Shown here: positions 29,261 through 41,039 of the stretch, piece after piece
Layout of the letters: every line of letters begins with the position of its first letter
Numbering within the stretch: the first letter of the stretch is position 1
Assembly: GCF_014217605.1 (NCBI RefSeq)
Contig: NZ_CP043639.1
Location: 2,813,501-2,877,500 of the forward strand
DNA: 64,000 bases
Origin: Sphingomonas sp. NBWT7
GTDB taxonomy: Bacteria > Pseudomonadota > Alphaproteobacteria > Sphingomonadales > Sphingomonadaceae
Direction of reading: 5' to 3'
Translations under genes and position numbers: made by a program
Notes under the pieces: model-generated
Told to the model about the DNA's origin: nothing
The model's database searches: none
What the model saw: only the letters and a program-made list of their open reading frames with translations

Positions 29261-29391
29261 CGTCGTGCCATGCCCTTCACCACCGCGCGCGGCAAGGCTG
29301 CGCGTCCGTAGCGCCGCCGGCCATTTACTCTTGAGACGGCGGCGGCATGCACCGGCTTGCGGCACGGCGGCTCGGCACGCTAGCAGGTGTC

Positions 29392-31332
29392 ATGCTTCGA
29401 TCAGCCACCGCCATCGCCGCCCTCGGGTTCTCCTCGCTCGGCGCCATCGCCCCGGCGGCCGCGCAGGTCGCGAAGCCCGCGGCGATCACCGCGGACGGCG
29501 TACCCGCGATACCCGCGACGCTGGCCGAAAAGCTGCGGCCGTATCTCGAGGCGCGGTCGGCGGGCGCGGTCGATTGGAACCCGGTCGACCGGTCGCTGCT
29601 CATCTCGACCCGCTTCGCCAATGTCGCGCAGCTGCATACCGTCGCCAGCCCGCTTGCGATGCGGCGCCAGATCACCTTCGAGACCGATCGGATCGGCACC
29701 GCCGCCTTTTCCAAGTCGGGCGACGTGCTGCTCGTACAGAAGGATACCGGCGGCGGCGAGTTCTTCCAGCTGTACACGCTGAAGGACGGGCGTCTCACCC
29801 TCATCACCGACGGCAAGAGCCGCAACGAGTTCAACGCGTGGAGCCACGACGGCCGGCTGGTCGGCTATTCCTCGACGCGGCGTAACGGCGCCGACAGCGA
29901 CCTCTACGTCGTCGACCCGCGCGATCCCAAGACCGATCGGCTGGTCGCGCAGGTGAAGGGCGGCGGGTGGGGCATCGCCGACTTCGCGCCCGACGGCCGG
30001 ACGGCAGTGGTCGGCGAGTATCTCTCGGTCCAGAAATCGAACCTCCACATGCTCGATCTGGCGACCGGCAGACTGACCCCGCTGACCGATCCCAAGGCGC
30101 AGGTGGCGTGGGGCGGCGCGCGATACGCGCCCGACGGTACCTTGTGGGTGACGAGCGACGAGGGGTCGGACGTTCAGCGGCTCGGCACGCTCGATACCAG
30201 GACCGGCGCGTTCCGCGCGGTCACGCCGCCGGGCAAGTGGGACGTCGACGAGTTCGACATCGCCGACGACGGCCGCTTCATCGCCTATGCCACCAACGAG
30301 GCGGGCATCGGCAGGCTCAAGCTGCTCGACCCCAGGACAGGCCGGTCGCGCGACGTGACGGGGCTGCCGCAGGGTGTCGTCGGCGGAATCAGCATCGCGC
30401 CGTGGGGGGCGATCGCGGTGACGGTGAGCAGCGCGGGCACGCCGGGTGACGCCTTCGTCGTCGATCCGGCGACGCTGGCGGTGACGCGCTGGACCGAGAG
30501 CGAGACCGGCGGGCTCGATACGGCGAAGAACGTCACGCCCGAACTCGTCACGGTGAAGAGCTTCGACGGCGAGGCGGTGACGGGGTTTCTCTATCGCCCA
30601 GATGCGCGGAAATTCCCCGGTAAGCGGCCGCTGCTGATCGACATCCACGGCGGGCCCGAAGGGCAGACGCGACCGAGCTATCGCGGCGCCGCCAATTACT
30701 ATCTCAACGAGCTCGGCATCGCGCTGTTCTACCCCAACGTCCGCGGCTCGTCGGGGTTCGGCAAACGCTTCATCGCGCTCGACAACGGGCCGTTCAAGCG
30801 CGAGGATTCGGTGCAGGACATCGGCGCCTTCCTCGATCGCTTCGCCGCGGATCCGCGGATCGATGCGGGCCGCGTCGGCGTGCAGGGCGGCAGCTACGGC
30901 GGCTATATGTGCTACGCCTCGGCGATCCGCTACGGCGCGCGATTGAAAGGCGCGCAGTGCACCGTGGCGATCTCCAATTTCGTGACGTTCCTCGAAAATA
31001 CGCAGAGCTATCGCCGTGACCTGCGCCGCGTCGAATATGGCGACGAGCGCGATCCCGCGCAGAAGGCGAAGCTGATCGCGATCTCGCCGATGACGCGCGT
31101 CGACGAGATCAAGATCCCGCTGCTCGTCGTCACCGGCGCGAACGATCCGCGCGTGCCCAAGTCGGAGGCCGATCAGCTGGTCGCGGCGGTGCGCCGCAAC
31201 GGCGGCACGGCGTGGCACATCGTCGCCGCCGACGAGGGCCATGGCTATGCCAAGAAGGAGAACCGCGACTATTCGACGCTCGCGGTGCTGACCTTCTGGC
31301 AGCAATATCTGCTGGGAGGGAAGGCGCAGTGA
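29392..31332 (+). CDS. S9 family prolyl oligopeptidase-like peptidase, secreted
   Basis: The 646-residue serine peptidase has a signal peptide (about 1-25 from this ATG, ending APAAAQ), an N-terminal beta-propeller (about 50-370) with repeated SHDGRLVGYSS- and APDGTLWVTSDEG-type blades, and a C-terminal alpha/beta-hydrolase domain. The nucleophile is in GGSYGGYM, the Asp in VTGANDPRVPKSE and the His in DEGHGYAKKEN. An ATG 15 codons upstream (29347) would add a polar Arg-rich leader. It probably acts in the periplasm on short peptides. Its stop overlaps the next gene by 4 bp. Confidence 0.9.
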   Translation: MLRSATAIAALGFSSLGAIAPAAAQVAKPAAITADGVPAIPATLAEKLRPYLEARSAGAVDWNPVDRSLLISTRFANVAQLHTVASPLAMRRQITFETDRIGTAAFSKSGDVLLVQKDTGGGEFFQLYTLKDGRLTLITDGKSRNEFNAWSHDGRLVGYSSTRRNGADSDLYVVDPRDPKTDRLVAQVKGGGWGIADFAPDGRTAVVGEYLSVQKSNLHMLDLATGRLTPLTDPKAQVAWGGARYAPDGTLWVTSDEGSDVQRLGTLDTRTGAFRAVTPPGKWDVDEFDIADDGRFIAYATNEAGIGRLKLLDPRTGRSRDVTGLPQGVVGGISIAPWGAIAVTVSSAGTPGDAFVVDPATLAVTRWTESETGGLDTAKNVTPELVTVKSFDGEAVTGFLYRPDARKFPGKRPLLIDIHGGPEGQTRPSYRGAANYYLNELGIALFYPNVRGSSGFGKRFIALDNGPFKREDSVQDIGAFLDRFAADPRIDAGRVGVQGGSYGGYMCYASAIRYGARLKGAQCTVAISNFVTFLENTQSYRRDLRRVEYGDERDPAQKAKLIAISPMTRVDEIKIPLLVVTGANDPRVPKSEADQLVAAVRRNGGTAWHIVAADEGHGYAKKENRDYSTLAVLTFWQQYLLGGKAQ

Positions 31333-31997
31333 CGACGACGAGCGAACCCGCGCTGCGCGCGATGATCGTGCCGGTGACGCCGATCGAGCAGAATTGCACG
31401 CTGATCTGGTGCACGCGCACGATGAAGGCGGCAGTGATCGATCCCGGCGGCGATCTCGCCAAGATCCGTTCGGCGGTGGCGCAGGCGGGCGTCACGGTCG
31501 AGAAGGTGCTGCTGACGCACGGCCATATCGATCACGCCGGCGAGGCGAAGCCGCTCGCCGACGAACTCGGCGTCGCGATCGAGGGGCCGCACGAGGCGGA
31601 TCGCTTCTGGCTCGCGCGGCTCGCCGACGACGGGCGCAACTGGGGCATTAACGGCGTGCCGTTCGAGCCCGATCGCTGGCTCGACGAGGGCGATACGGTG
31701 ACGGTGGGCGACCTGACGCTCGACGTCTATCACACCCCCGGCCACACCGCGGGTCACGTCATCTTCCACCACGCGCCGTCCAACTTTGCGCAGGTCGGCG
31801 ACGTGCTGTTCCAGGGCTCGGTCGGACGCACCGATCTACCGCAGGGCGATCACCAGACGCTGGTCAATTCGATCGTCACCAAGCTGTGGCCGCTGGGCGG
31901 GGAAACGGCGTTCATCCCCGGCCATGGCAAGCCGTCGACCTTCGGCCACGAGCGGCAGTGGAACATGTTCGTCAGCGACGACGCCCTTTCGGCGTAG
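31329..31997 (+). CDS. MBL-fold hydrolase of the GloC/YcbL glyoxalase II type
   Basis: The 222-residue compact MBL-fold protein has THGHIDH (His64, His66, Asp68, His69 counting from the GTG), HTPGHTAGHV, GDVLFQGSVGRTDLP and FIPGHGKPSTFGHERQ, the pattern of YcbL/GloC-type hydroxyacylglutathione hydrolases. It lacks the C-terminal extension of classical GloB. The GTG overlaps the S9 peptidase stop (GTGA); an internal ATG at 31362 is a less likely start. Other thioesters are possible substrates. Confidence 0.85.
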   Translation: MTTTSEPALRAMIVPVTPIEQNCTLIWCTRTMKAAVIDPGGDLAKIRSAVAQAGVTVEKVLLTHGHIDHAGEAKPLADELGVAIEGPHEADRFWLARLADDGRNWGINGVPFEPDRWLDEGDTVTVGDLTLDVYHTPGHTAGHVIFHHAPSNFAQVGDVLFQGSVGRTDLPQGDHQTLVNSIVTKLWPLGGETAFIPGHGKPSTFGHERQWNMFVSDDALSA

Positions 31998-32102
31998 CGG
32001 ACCGAGCGACACATTTCGGCGTCGGCGGCCAGGCAACGCTCCGCCGAAGAGCGGCGACCGGGCTTCGGCAGGCGGTGGGGGCCTTGGGCAGGATAGCGAC
32101 GG

Positions 32103-33002
32103 ATGATCGAGGCCGAATTCATCAGCGCGCTGCGCCAGCTGCCGCTGCACCGCGGGGCGGCGGGGCTGGCGGACGACGCCGCCCGGCTCGGCGCGCATGT
32201 CGTCACGACCGACACGCTGGTCGAGGGCGTGCATTTCCTGTCCGACGATCCGCCGGGCGATGTGGCGTGGAAGCTCGTCGCGGTGAACCTGTCCGATCTC
32301 GCTGGCAAGGGCGCGATCCCCGACGGCGTGCTCCTCAACTATCCGCTATCGGGCGACGCGTGGGACCGCGCTTTTCTCGCAGGACTGCGCGCCTCGCTCG
32401 CCGTGATGGATTGCCCGCTGCTGGGCGGTGACACCGTGTCGCTGCCGCCCGGTGCGCCGCGCGTGCTGACGATGACGGCGTTCGGCCGCGACGCGGCCGC
32501 GCCGCCGCGATCGGGCGCGCGGGCGGGTGACGCCTTGTGGGTAACGGGGACGATCGGCGACGCGGGAGCCGGCCTCGCGATCGCCCGCGCGGGCGACTGC
32601 ACCGGTGAGGTCCCCGCGGCGCTGCTCGCTGCCTATCGCAGGCCGCAGCCGCGCCTTTCCGAAGGGCGCCGCCTCGCGCCGGTCGCGCATGCGATGATGG
32701 ACGTATCCGACGGGCTGCTGATTGACTCGCGGCGGATGGCGGCGGCGAGCGGCCTCGCCGTCACGATCGCGCTCGACGTCGTCCCGCTGTCGCCGGCGTA
32801 TCGCAGCTATTCGGGCGACGTGATGGCGGCGGTGACGGCGGGGGACGATTACCAGCTGCTGTGCGCGCTGCCGCCCGATCAGCGCCCAACGGGCATTGCA
32901 ACACGCATCGGCAGCTTCGCGGCTGGCACCGGCCTGAACCTCACCCGCGCGGACATGCCCGTCGCCCTGCCGCGTGATCTGGGTTACGAACACCGCGCTT
33001 GA
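32103..33002 (+). CDS. thiL: Thiamine-monophosphate kinase
   Basis: The 299-residue enzyme phosphorylates thiamine monophosphate to thiamine pyrophosphate with ATP. PurM/AIRS-fold signatures are present: DDAARL near the start, TTDTLVEGVHF, AVNLSDLAGKGAIP, LLGGDTVSLP, VTGTIGDAGAGLA, MMDVSDGLLID and the C-terminal AGDDYQLL. Length is normal. It lies 105 bp after the GloC-type gene and 109 bp before the pyrophosphatase, so it may be independently transcribed. Confidence 0.93.
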   Translation: MIEAEFISALRQLPLHRGAAGLADDAARLGAHVVTTDTLVEGVHFLSDDPPGDVAWKLVAVNLSDLAGKGAIPDGVLLNYPLSGDAWDRAFLAGLRASLAVMDCPLLGGDTVSLPPGAPRVLTMTAFGRDAAAPPRSGARAGDALWVTGTIGDAGAGLAIARAGDCTGEVPAALLAAYRRPQPRLSEGRRLAPVAHAMMDVSDGLLIDSRRMAAASGLAVTIALDVVPLSPAYRSYSGDVMAAVTAGDDYQLLCALPPDQRPTGIATRIGSFAAGTGLNLTRADMPVALPRDLGYEHRA

Positions 33003-33111
33003 CCGCGCTTGCGCTTTCCCCGCGGCGGCTTAGGCTCTCCCGCAGAAATAGGAGATCGGCGGCCACCACCTCAAGGCGGGGTCGACCGGCGACATTAGGG
33101 GAAGGAATGCG

Positions 33112-35298
<2,187 letters not shown>

Positions 35299-35307
35299 GG
35301 CGAAGAT

Positions 35308-35338
35308 CCGCCGTCCCGCGTCAGTCGCGGGATGGCGG
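35308..35338 (+). terminator. Long terminator hairpin after hppA
   Basis: CCGCC-G-TCCCGCG pairs with CGCGGGA-T-GGCGG across a 5-nt loop, giving 13 continuous pairs with one G-U. It lies 9 bp after the hppA stop. No T tract follows. Confidence 0.55.
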
Positions 35339-35341
35339 GTA

Positions 35342-35370
35342 ATCCCGGCCGGCATTGTCACCGCCGGGAT
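35342..35370 (+). terminator. Second hairpin after hppA
   Basis: An 8-bp stem ATCCCGGC / GCCGGGAT with a 13-nt loop follows the first hairpin directly and may act with it as a tandem terminator. Confidence 0.4.
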
Positions 35371-35480
35371 GGTCGATGGTGATGGCCGGCCGCTTCAACC
35401 TGGAATAAGCATCACGTTAGAGCAGCCGGCCAAGTCGTTTGCGCGCGTGTCGCGGATTGCCTCAACCTCATTTTCGTTTA

Positions 35481-35614
35481 GGGGAGCCACCAACCGCAAG
35501 GACCCGGTGAGATTCCGGGTGGCTATTCCGGCCGCCGATCCGCCGGACAACATCACACATGACCGATACAGCGTGCCGCAGCGTCGGTGCCATGTGATTT
35601 GATGTGGAAACTCC
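35481..35614 (+). promoter_or_regulatory. Structured leader RNA before the second SulP gene
   Basis: This untranslated stretch folds into several helices. AGCC (35485-35488) pairs with GGCT (35521-35524) and encloses two hairpins: CC-GCAA-GG (35494-35501, a GNRA tetraloop) and ACCCGG-TGAGATT-CCGGGT (35502-35520), making a three-way junction. CCGGC (35528-35532) pairs with GCCGG (35542-35546). A long stem near the start codon pairs ATCAC..ATG-ACCGA (35552-35566) with TCGGT..CATGTGAT (35584-35598). Compact junction plus a stem ending 16 nt before the ATG suggests a cis-regulatory RNA. The position upstream of a SulP gene in an alphaproteobacterium recalls the sul1 RNA motif, but I cannot confirm the match. 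Bases 35371-35480 show nothing else recognisable. Confidence 0.5.
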
Positions 35615-37111
35615 ATGACGATCAATCTGACTTCGTATCGCCGCCAGTGGTTCACTGACGGTTCTGCTGCCCGCCGCGACATCATGGCGGGCATCGTCGT
35701 CGCGCTTGCCCTGATTCCCGAAGCAATCGGCTTTTCGATCATCGCCGGCGTCGATCCACGCGTCGGCCTCTACGCCTCGGTCGCGATCGCGATCACCATC
35801 GCGCTGATCGGTGGGCGGCCCGGCATGGTGTCCGCTGCGACCGCCGCCGTGGCCGTCCTCGTCGGCCCGCTCGTACGCGCGCACGGTGTCGACTATCTGT
35901 TCGCCGCGACGATCCTGATGGGCGTTATCCAGATAGCGGCGGGCTTGCTGCGGCTCGATCTGGTCATGCAGTTCGTGTCGCGGTCGGTCATCACCGGCTT
36001 CGTCAACGCGCTCGCGATCCTGATCTTCGCCGCCCAGTTGCCACAGCTGATGAACGTCGGCTGGCAGACCTATGCCATGGTCGCCGCCGGCCTTGCCATC
36101 ATCTACGGCCTGCCACGTATCACCAAGGCGGTCCCGTCGCCGCTGGTGGCGATCCTGGTTCTCAGCGCGATCAGCATCGGCTTGGGCCTGAACGTCAACA
36201 CCGTGGGGGACATGGGCCAGCTTCCCGCAGGCTTGCCGAGTCTGACGATCCCTGACGTGCCGCTGACGCTCGACACGCTGCGGATCATCCTGCCTTACTC
36301 GCTGACGATGGCGGCGGTCGGGCTGCTCGAATCGCTGCTCACCGCGCAGATCGTCGATGACATGACCGACACCGATAGCGACAAGTGTGTCGAATGTGCC
36401 GGTCAGGGCGGTTCGAACATCGTCGCCGCACTGTTCGGCGGCATGGGCGGATGCGCGATGATCGGGCAATCGGTGATCAACGTCACGTCCGGCGGTCGCG
36501 GACGCCTGTCGACCTTTGTCGCGGGTGCGTTTCTGATGTTCCTGCTGGCAGTGCTCGGACCGCTCGTCGGCCGCGTTCCGATGCCGGCCCTCGTCGCCGT
36601 CATGATCATGGTGTCGATCGGTACGTTCAGTTGGAACTCGATTGCCAACCTTCGTCGGCATCCACCGACATCGTCGATCGTGATGCTGACGACCGTCGTG
36701 GTTGTGGTGGCGACGCACGATCTGTCGCTCGGCGTTCTGGCGGGCGTGCTGCTGTCCGGCATCTTCTTCGCGGGCAAAGTGCAGCGCATGTTCTCGGTGG
36801 AACGCGAGGAGACGGCGGATGGCACGCAGGCGATCTACCGGGTGACCGGTGAGATCTTCTTCGCCTCCGTCGACCGGTTCACACGCGCGTTTCAGGCCGA
36901 AGGCACGGCGCGGCATATCGTCATCGACGTCAGCGACGCGCATTTCTGGGATATTTCGGGCGTCGGCGCATTGGTCAAGATCGTCGCCCGACTGCGGCGC
37001 GACGGGCGCGATGTGGAAGTGATCGGGTACAATCGGGCAAGCGCCGACATCGTCGACCGCTTCGCGCTTCACGACAAGACGGGCGTCGAGATGGGGCTGG
37101 CCCCGCATTGA
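35615..37111 (+). CDS. SulP family inorganic anion transporter with STAS domain
   Basis: The 498-residue transporter has about 11-12 membrane segments (about 20-400) and a C-terminal STAS domain (about 410-490) with [22 protein letters not shown]. The start region [27 protein letters not shown] is the SulP signature, and the sequence resembles the YbaR-like branch. It is distinct from the SulP protein in the carbonic anhydrase operon. The substrate may be sulfate, bicarbonate or another anion. It is preceded by a structured leader and followed by a weak 6-bp hairpin (37112-37140). Confidence 0.88.
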   Translation: MTINLTSYRRQWFTDGSAARRDIMAGIVVALALIPEAIGFSIIAGVDPRVGLYASVAIAITIALIGGRPGMVSAATAAVAVLVGPLVRAHGVDYLFAATILMGVIQIAAGLLRLDLVMQFVSRSVITGFVNALAILIFAAQLPQLMNVGWQTYAMVAAGLAIIYGLPRITKAVPSPLVAILVLSAISIGLGLNVNTVGDMGQLPAGLPSLTIPDVPLTLDTLRIILPYSLTMAAVGLLESLLTAQIVDDMTDTDSDKCVECAGQGGSNIVAALFGGMGGCAMIGQSVINVTSGGRGRLSTFVAGAFLMFLLAVLGPLVGRVPMPALVAVMIMVSIGTFSWNSIANLRRHPPTSSIVMLTTVVVVVATHDLSLGVLAGVLLSGIFFAGKVQRMFSVEREETADGTQAIYRVTGEIFFASVDRFTRAFQAEGTARHIVIDVSDAHFWDISGVGALVKIVARLRRDGRDVEVIGYNRASADIVDRFALHDKTGVEMGLAPH

Positions 37112-37197
37112 GCGTCCGCGCCCGATCGTAACGTGGACGCGCTGCGCCGCCCGCGGCCGGCGTCGGTGAGGCTTCGGGCGCGCTCGAGCGTTGCAAA

Positions 37198-38487
37198 ATG
37201 ATGGACGATCCGCCGCCCGCCCGCTTTCCGCTGCATCTGCAGATGCTTGCCGGCTTCGTCGTGGGGCTGGCGGGCGGGCTGATCGTCAATGCGGTGGCGG
37301 GCGATGCGACGTGGGTCGAGACGGTGACGACCTACGTCACCGGGCCGATCGGGCAGGTGTTCCTGCGCCTGTTATTCATGCTAGTGATTCCGCTGCTGTT
37401 CGCGGCGCTCGTCACCGGCGTCGCCGAGATGGGTGATATCGCGGCGCTGAGGAAAGTGGGGCTGCGCACCTTGTTCTTCACCGTCGTATTGTCCGGCGTG
37501 TCGGTGGCGCTCGGGCTGGTGCTGGTGAACGTGATCCGGCCGGGGGCGGGCGTCGATCCGGCGATGGCGAAGGAGCTGCTGGCGCAGGCGGGCGCCGGCG
37601 CGGCTGCGATCGTGCAGGAATCGCGCAAGGCGCCGGGCGCGCTCGAATCGGTGCTGGGGATCGTGCCGACCAACGTGATCCGCGCGGCATCGACCGACGA
37701 TATCCTGGCGCTGATGTTCTTCGCGCTGGCTTTCGGGATCGGGCTGGTGATGGTCCGTTCCGACAAGACAAAGGTGCTGCACGACGCGATCGAGGGCATC
37801 CTGGAGGTGACGATGACGCTGATCGGCTTCGTCATCCGCCTCGCCCCAATCGCGGTGGCGTGCTTCATGTTCAACCTGACGGCGGTGTTCGGTGCGGACG
37901 TGCTGGTGCGGCTGGGTGCGTATATGGGCACGGTGATCGGCGCGCTGCTGATCCAGCTGATCGTCGTCTATTCTGCCGGCGTATGGCTCGCCGCGGACAT
38001 CCGGCCGCTCGCTTTCTTCTGCGGCAGCCAGGAGGCGATGGTGATGGCTTTTTCCACCGCCTCGTCCAACGCCACGCTGCCGACCAGCCTGCGCATCGCG
38101 GAAACCGAGCTGAAGCTGCCGCGCCGCGTCGCGCGCTTCGTGCTGACGATCGGCGCGACCGCGAACCAGAACGGCACCGCGATCTTCGAGGGCGTGACGG
38201 TGATCTTCCTCGCGCAGTTCTTCGGAGTGGAGCTGACGATCGTGCAGCAATTGACGGTGATGCTGGTGTGCATTCTGGGCGGGATCGGGACGGCGGGGGT
38301 GCCCGGCGGATCCTTGCCGGTAGTGGCGATCATTCTGAGCATGGTGGGCGTGCCGCCGACCGCGATCGGGCTGGTGCTGGGCGTCGACCGGCTGCTCGAC
38401 ATGTGCCGCACCGCGCTCAACGTGACGGGCGATCTCGCGATCGCGACGATGGTGGCGGGCAAGGATCGCGAGGCGGCGGTGCGCTGA
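37198..38487 (+). CDS. Dicarboxylate/amino acid:cation symporter (DAACS family)
   Basis: The 429-residue membrane protein has the GltP/DctA fold: about eight membrane segments, re-entrant-loop motif AFSTASSNATLPTSL (Ser-rich HP1), the cation-binding TIGATANQNGTAIFEGV, and HP2 GIGTAGVPGGSLPV. It takes up C4-dicarboxylates or acidic amino acids with H+ or Na+. Two consecutive ATGs are possible starts. It is a single gene, convergent with the HerA-like gene. Confidence 0.92.
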   Translation: MMDDPPPARFPLHLQMLAGFVVGLAGGLIVNAVAGDATWVETVTTYVTGPIGQVFLRLLFMLVIPLLFAALVTGVAEMGDIAALRKVGLRTLFFTVVLSGVSVALGLVLVNVIRPGAGVDPAMAKELLAQAGAGAAAIVQESRKAPGALESVLGIVPTNVIRAASTDDILALMFFALAFGIGLVMVRSDKTKVLHDAIEGILEVTMTLIGFVIRLAPIAVACFMFNLTAVFGADVLVRLGAYMGTVIGALLIQLIVVYSAGVWLAADIRPLAFFCGSQEAMVMAFSTASSNATLPTSLRIAETELKLPRRVARFVLTIGATANQNGTAIFEGVTVIFLAQFFGVELTIVQQLTVMLVCILGGIGTAGVPGGSLPVVAIILSMVGVPPTAIGLVLGVDRLLDMCRTALNVTGDLAIATMVAGKDREAAVR

Positions 38488-38514
38488 TCCCGCAACCCGC
38501 CATCCCCCGTTCCG

Positions 38515-40176
38515 CTATCGTCCCTGCGCGCGCCACTTCGCGATGGTGCGGCGGATGATGTGATCCTCCTCGCCGACCTCGCGCCACAGTTCCGAGAAGA
38601 CCGGGTCGGCCGAGGCGGGGCGCTTCTCGGGTTCGAGCCCATCGAACGACACGCGGATCGGGATCGCGACGCCTTCGCCGCAGATGATGCATTCGCGGTT
38701 GCGCAGTGCGGGGATCGAATCGAGGAAGCCGCGGGCGCCCTCCGGCATGGCGGCGCGCACGAACGCCTGGTCGCGATCGTTGTTGAGCCGCATCGCGATG
38801 ATCGTGCCGCATTGCGACAGGACGCCCTCGGCGAGATCCGACGGGCGCTGCGTGATGAGCCCGAGCGACACGCCGTACTTGCGGCCTTCCTTGGCGATCC
38901 GCCCAAGGATGCGGCCGACCGACGAGCCGTCGTCGTCGCGCGGGATGTAGCGGTGCGCCTCCTCGCAGACGAGGAGGATCGGGCGCTGCGGCTCGTTGCG
39001 TGACCAGATCGCGAAATCGAACACCATCCGGCTGAGCATTGCAACGACGACCGAGGTGATCTCGCTCGGCACGCCCGACACGTCGATGATCGAGATCGGC
39101 CGGCCGTCACCCGGCAGGCGGAAGATGCGCTGGAGGAAATCGGCCATCGTATCGGCGACGAGCATGCCCGAGAACATGAAGCCGTAGCGCGGATCGGCCT
39201 TGATCTCCTCGATCTTGGTCTTGAGGCGAAGATAGGGCGCGGAGTTCGACGCCTTGTCCATCTTGCCCATCTCGAGCTGGATGAGGCTCGTCAGGTCGCT
39301 GAGCAGATAGGGCACCGGCGCATCGACGGTGAGCTTGGGGATCTCACTACCGACGCGGCTCTTGGCGCGCGCGGCGAGCAGGCATTTGGCGAGGATGTCG
39401 GCATCCACCTGACGATCGGCGCCCTGCGTCGTCAGGAACACCTCGCAATGTTCCTCGAAGTTCATCAGCCAATACGGCATCTGGAGGTTCGACACGTCGA
39501 ACAGCGCGCCATTGCCCCGGAACGCGGCGGAATATTCGCCGTGCGGATCGATCATCACGACGTGGCCCTGCGGCGCGAGCGCGCAGATGCGGTGAAGGAT
39601 CAGCGCTGCGGAGGTCGACTTGCCGGTGCCGGTCGAGCCGAGCAGCGCGAAATGCTTGCCCAGCATCGCATCGACGTAGAGCGCGGCGCGGATATCCTCG
39701 GTCGGATAGACGCTACCGATCTCGATATGCGCGCGATCGTCGGCGGCGTAGATCTGCACCAGATCGCCGGTCGACAGCGGATATACCTCCGCGCCGGGCG
39801 TCGGGTAGCGCGTCACGCCGCGGCGGAAGCGGTACAGCTTGCCCGTCAGCCGTTCCTCGTCGCCTTCGCCGAGGAAGTCGATAAACGCGGTGACGCGGCC
39901 GGCGGCGAAATCATCGAGCCGCAGCGAGCGGACGTTGGCGATCAGCCATACATTGCCGACGCGCAACTTGATCTGGCTGCCGACCTGGCCCGACGCTGCG
40001 GTGACCGGATCGGGATGATCGGCGAGCACCGTCAGACCGGCGAGATCGAACACCACCTGACTCGACGAGCCGGCGATCTCGACCACGACGCCGATCGGTT
40101 CCGGCAGGGCGTGCGCGCGTTCGGCGGCGGCGCGTGATGCCACCTCGAACGCATGCTGTGCCGGCATTTCCGTCAT
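38515..40176 (-). CDS. HerA-like ATP-binding protein (DUF87)
   Basis: The 553-residue HerA/FtsK-superfamily ATPase has an N-terminal beta-barrel HAS-like domain (about 25-150), Walker A LLGSTGTGKST at about residues 178-188, Walker B in ILLVCEEAHRYIP, and the arginine-finger region LITQRPSDLAEG. Family members are hexameric translocases, in archaea acting with the nuclease NurA. No nuclease gene is adjacent here. The start at 40176 has GGGGGAT upstream; an in-frame ATG at 40200 is the alternative. It is separated from upstream genes by about 100 bp. Confidence 0.87.
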   Translation of the reverse strand: MTEMPAQHAFEVASRAAAERAHALPEPIGVVVEIAGSSSQVVFDLAGLTVLADHPDPVTAASGQVGSQIKLRVGNVWLIANVRSLRLDDFAAGRVTAFIDFLGEGDEERLTGKLYRFRRGVTRYPTPGAEVYPLSTGDLVQIYAADDRAHIEIGSVYPTEDIRAALYVDAMLGKHFALLGSTGTGKSTSAALILHRICALAPQGHVVMIDPHGEYSAAFRGNGALFDVSNLQMPYWLMNFEEHCEVFLTTQGADRQVDADILAKCLLAARAKSRVGSEIPKLTVDAPVPYLLSDLTSLIQLEMGKMDKASNSAPYLRLKTKIEEIKADPRYGFMFSGMLVADTMADFLQRIFRLPGDGRPISIIDVSGVPSEITSVVVAMLSRMVFDFAIWSRNEPQRPILLVCEEAHRYIPRDDDGSSVGRILGRIAKEGRKYGVSLGLITQRPSDLAEGVLSQCGTIIAMRLNNDRDQAFVRAAMPEGARGFLDSIPALRNRECIICGEGVAIPIRVSFDGLEPEKRPASADPVFSELWREVGEEDHIIRRTIAKWRAQGR

Positions 40177-40280
40177 TCGGGCAATCCCCCGCGATTCCAT
40201 TCGGGCGGGTTATGACGCCAGTTCGTAAATTAACCATGAGCACCGGGAATTGCGCATTTTCCGTAGCTTAGGTCCGTGCC

Positions 40281-41039
40281 TCAGGTGCGCTGGGCGAAGC
40301 GTCCGGCGGCCCAGCCCAGCAGGACGGACAGCGTCACCGCGGACAGGCCGTAGAGCAGGGCTGCGCGATCGGCGGCGCGTGCGACGAAGCGCTCGAAGCC
40401 TTCCTTCTGCACGTCGATCTCGCGCACCGCGGCGGCGAGGACCTTGCCGTCGCGGATCAGGAACGTCTCCGCGGTGAAGCGGCCGACGGGCACGCGCGCG
40501 GGAATGGCGACGCGGGCGCGATACAGCACGCCCTCGCTGATCTCGACTGCCTTGGGCGCCTCGTAATAGAGCCCGGCGCGGCGGCGCAGATCGACAAGAC
40601 CGGCGGCGAAGCGGTCCTGCACCGGCGATGGCGCGGAGGATGCCGGGGAGAGCTGGAGGCTGTCGAGGCCAAGCTCGTAGATCGCGCGCGTCCGATCATC
40701 GACGATCCGGTCGATCGGCCGCGACGAGGCGATGGCGTAGAAGCTCGGTGCCGAGCGATAGCGCAGCGCCTGCGCATTGACCCAGATGCCGGCGAGCTTC
40801 TCCTTCTCGCGCACGGTGATCGACTGGACCGGGCCCTTCACCACGACGACGAGGTCGGTGGGGTGCTCGCCATCGGGCAGCCTGCCGCCGGGATAGAGGA
40901 TCGCGCCGAACAGCAGCAGCTCGGCGCCGGTGAAGCTGTAGGCGATGCGGATCTCGCGCTGCGACACGTCGGGCACCAGCACGGGCTTCGCCTGCGCCAG
41001 CAGCAGCGGCGCGGCAAGGACGAGCGCGGCGCGCCTCAT
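40281..41039 (-). CDS. TIGR02186-type alphaproteobacterial membrane protein
   Basis: The 252-residue protein has a signal peptide (about 1-16, ALVLAAPLLLAQA), a beta-rich periplasmic domain with VPDVSQREIRIAYSFTGAELLLFGAI and TDLVVVVKGP, and one C-terminal membrane anchor (about 228-248). This is the TIGR02186 pattern, of unknown function. Its ATG overlaps the TauE/SafE gene stop, so the two are translationally coupled and probably act together, perhaps with the periplasmic domain assisting export. Confidence 0.8.
   Translation of the reverse strand: MRRAALVLAAPLLLAQAKPVLVPDVSQREIRIAYSFTGAELLLFGAILYPGGRLPDGEHPTDLVVVVKGPVQSITVREKEKLAGIWVNAQALRYRSAPSFYAIASSRPIDRIVDDRTRAIYELGLDSLQLSPASSAPSPVQDRFAAGLVDLRRRAGLYYEAPKAVEISEGVLYRARVAIPARVPVGRFTAETFLIRDGKVLAAAVREIDVQKEGFERFVARAADRAALLYGLSAVTLSVLLGWAAGRFAQRT

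Noticed and set aside
35481..35545. Resemblance of the SulP leader to a cobalamin riboswitch (AAGGACCCGGTG with ATTCCGGG)
   Set aside because: The upstream GGTGCC box, the AAAAGGGAA core and the downstream CCGCnACTGT-like segment are missing, and the downstream gene is not a cobalamin gene.
40230..40237. TTAACCAT upstream of the HerA-like gene as a CtrA half-site
   Set aside because: There is no second TTAA at the correct spacing on either strand; a single octamer is too weak to claim.
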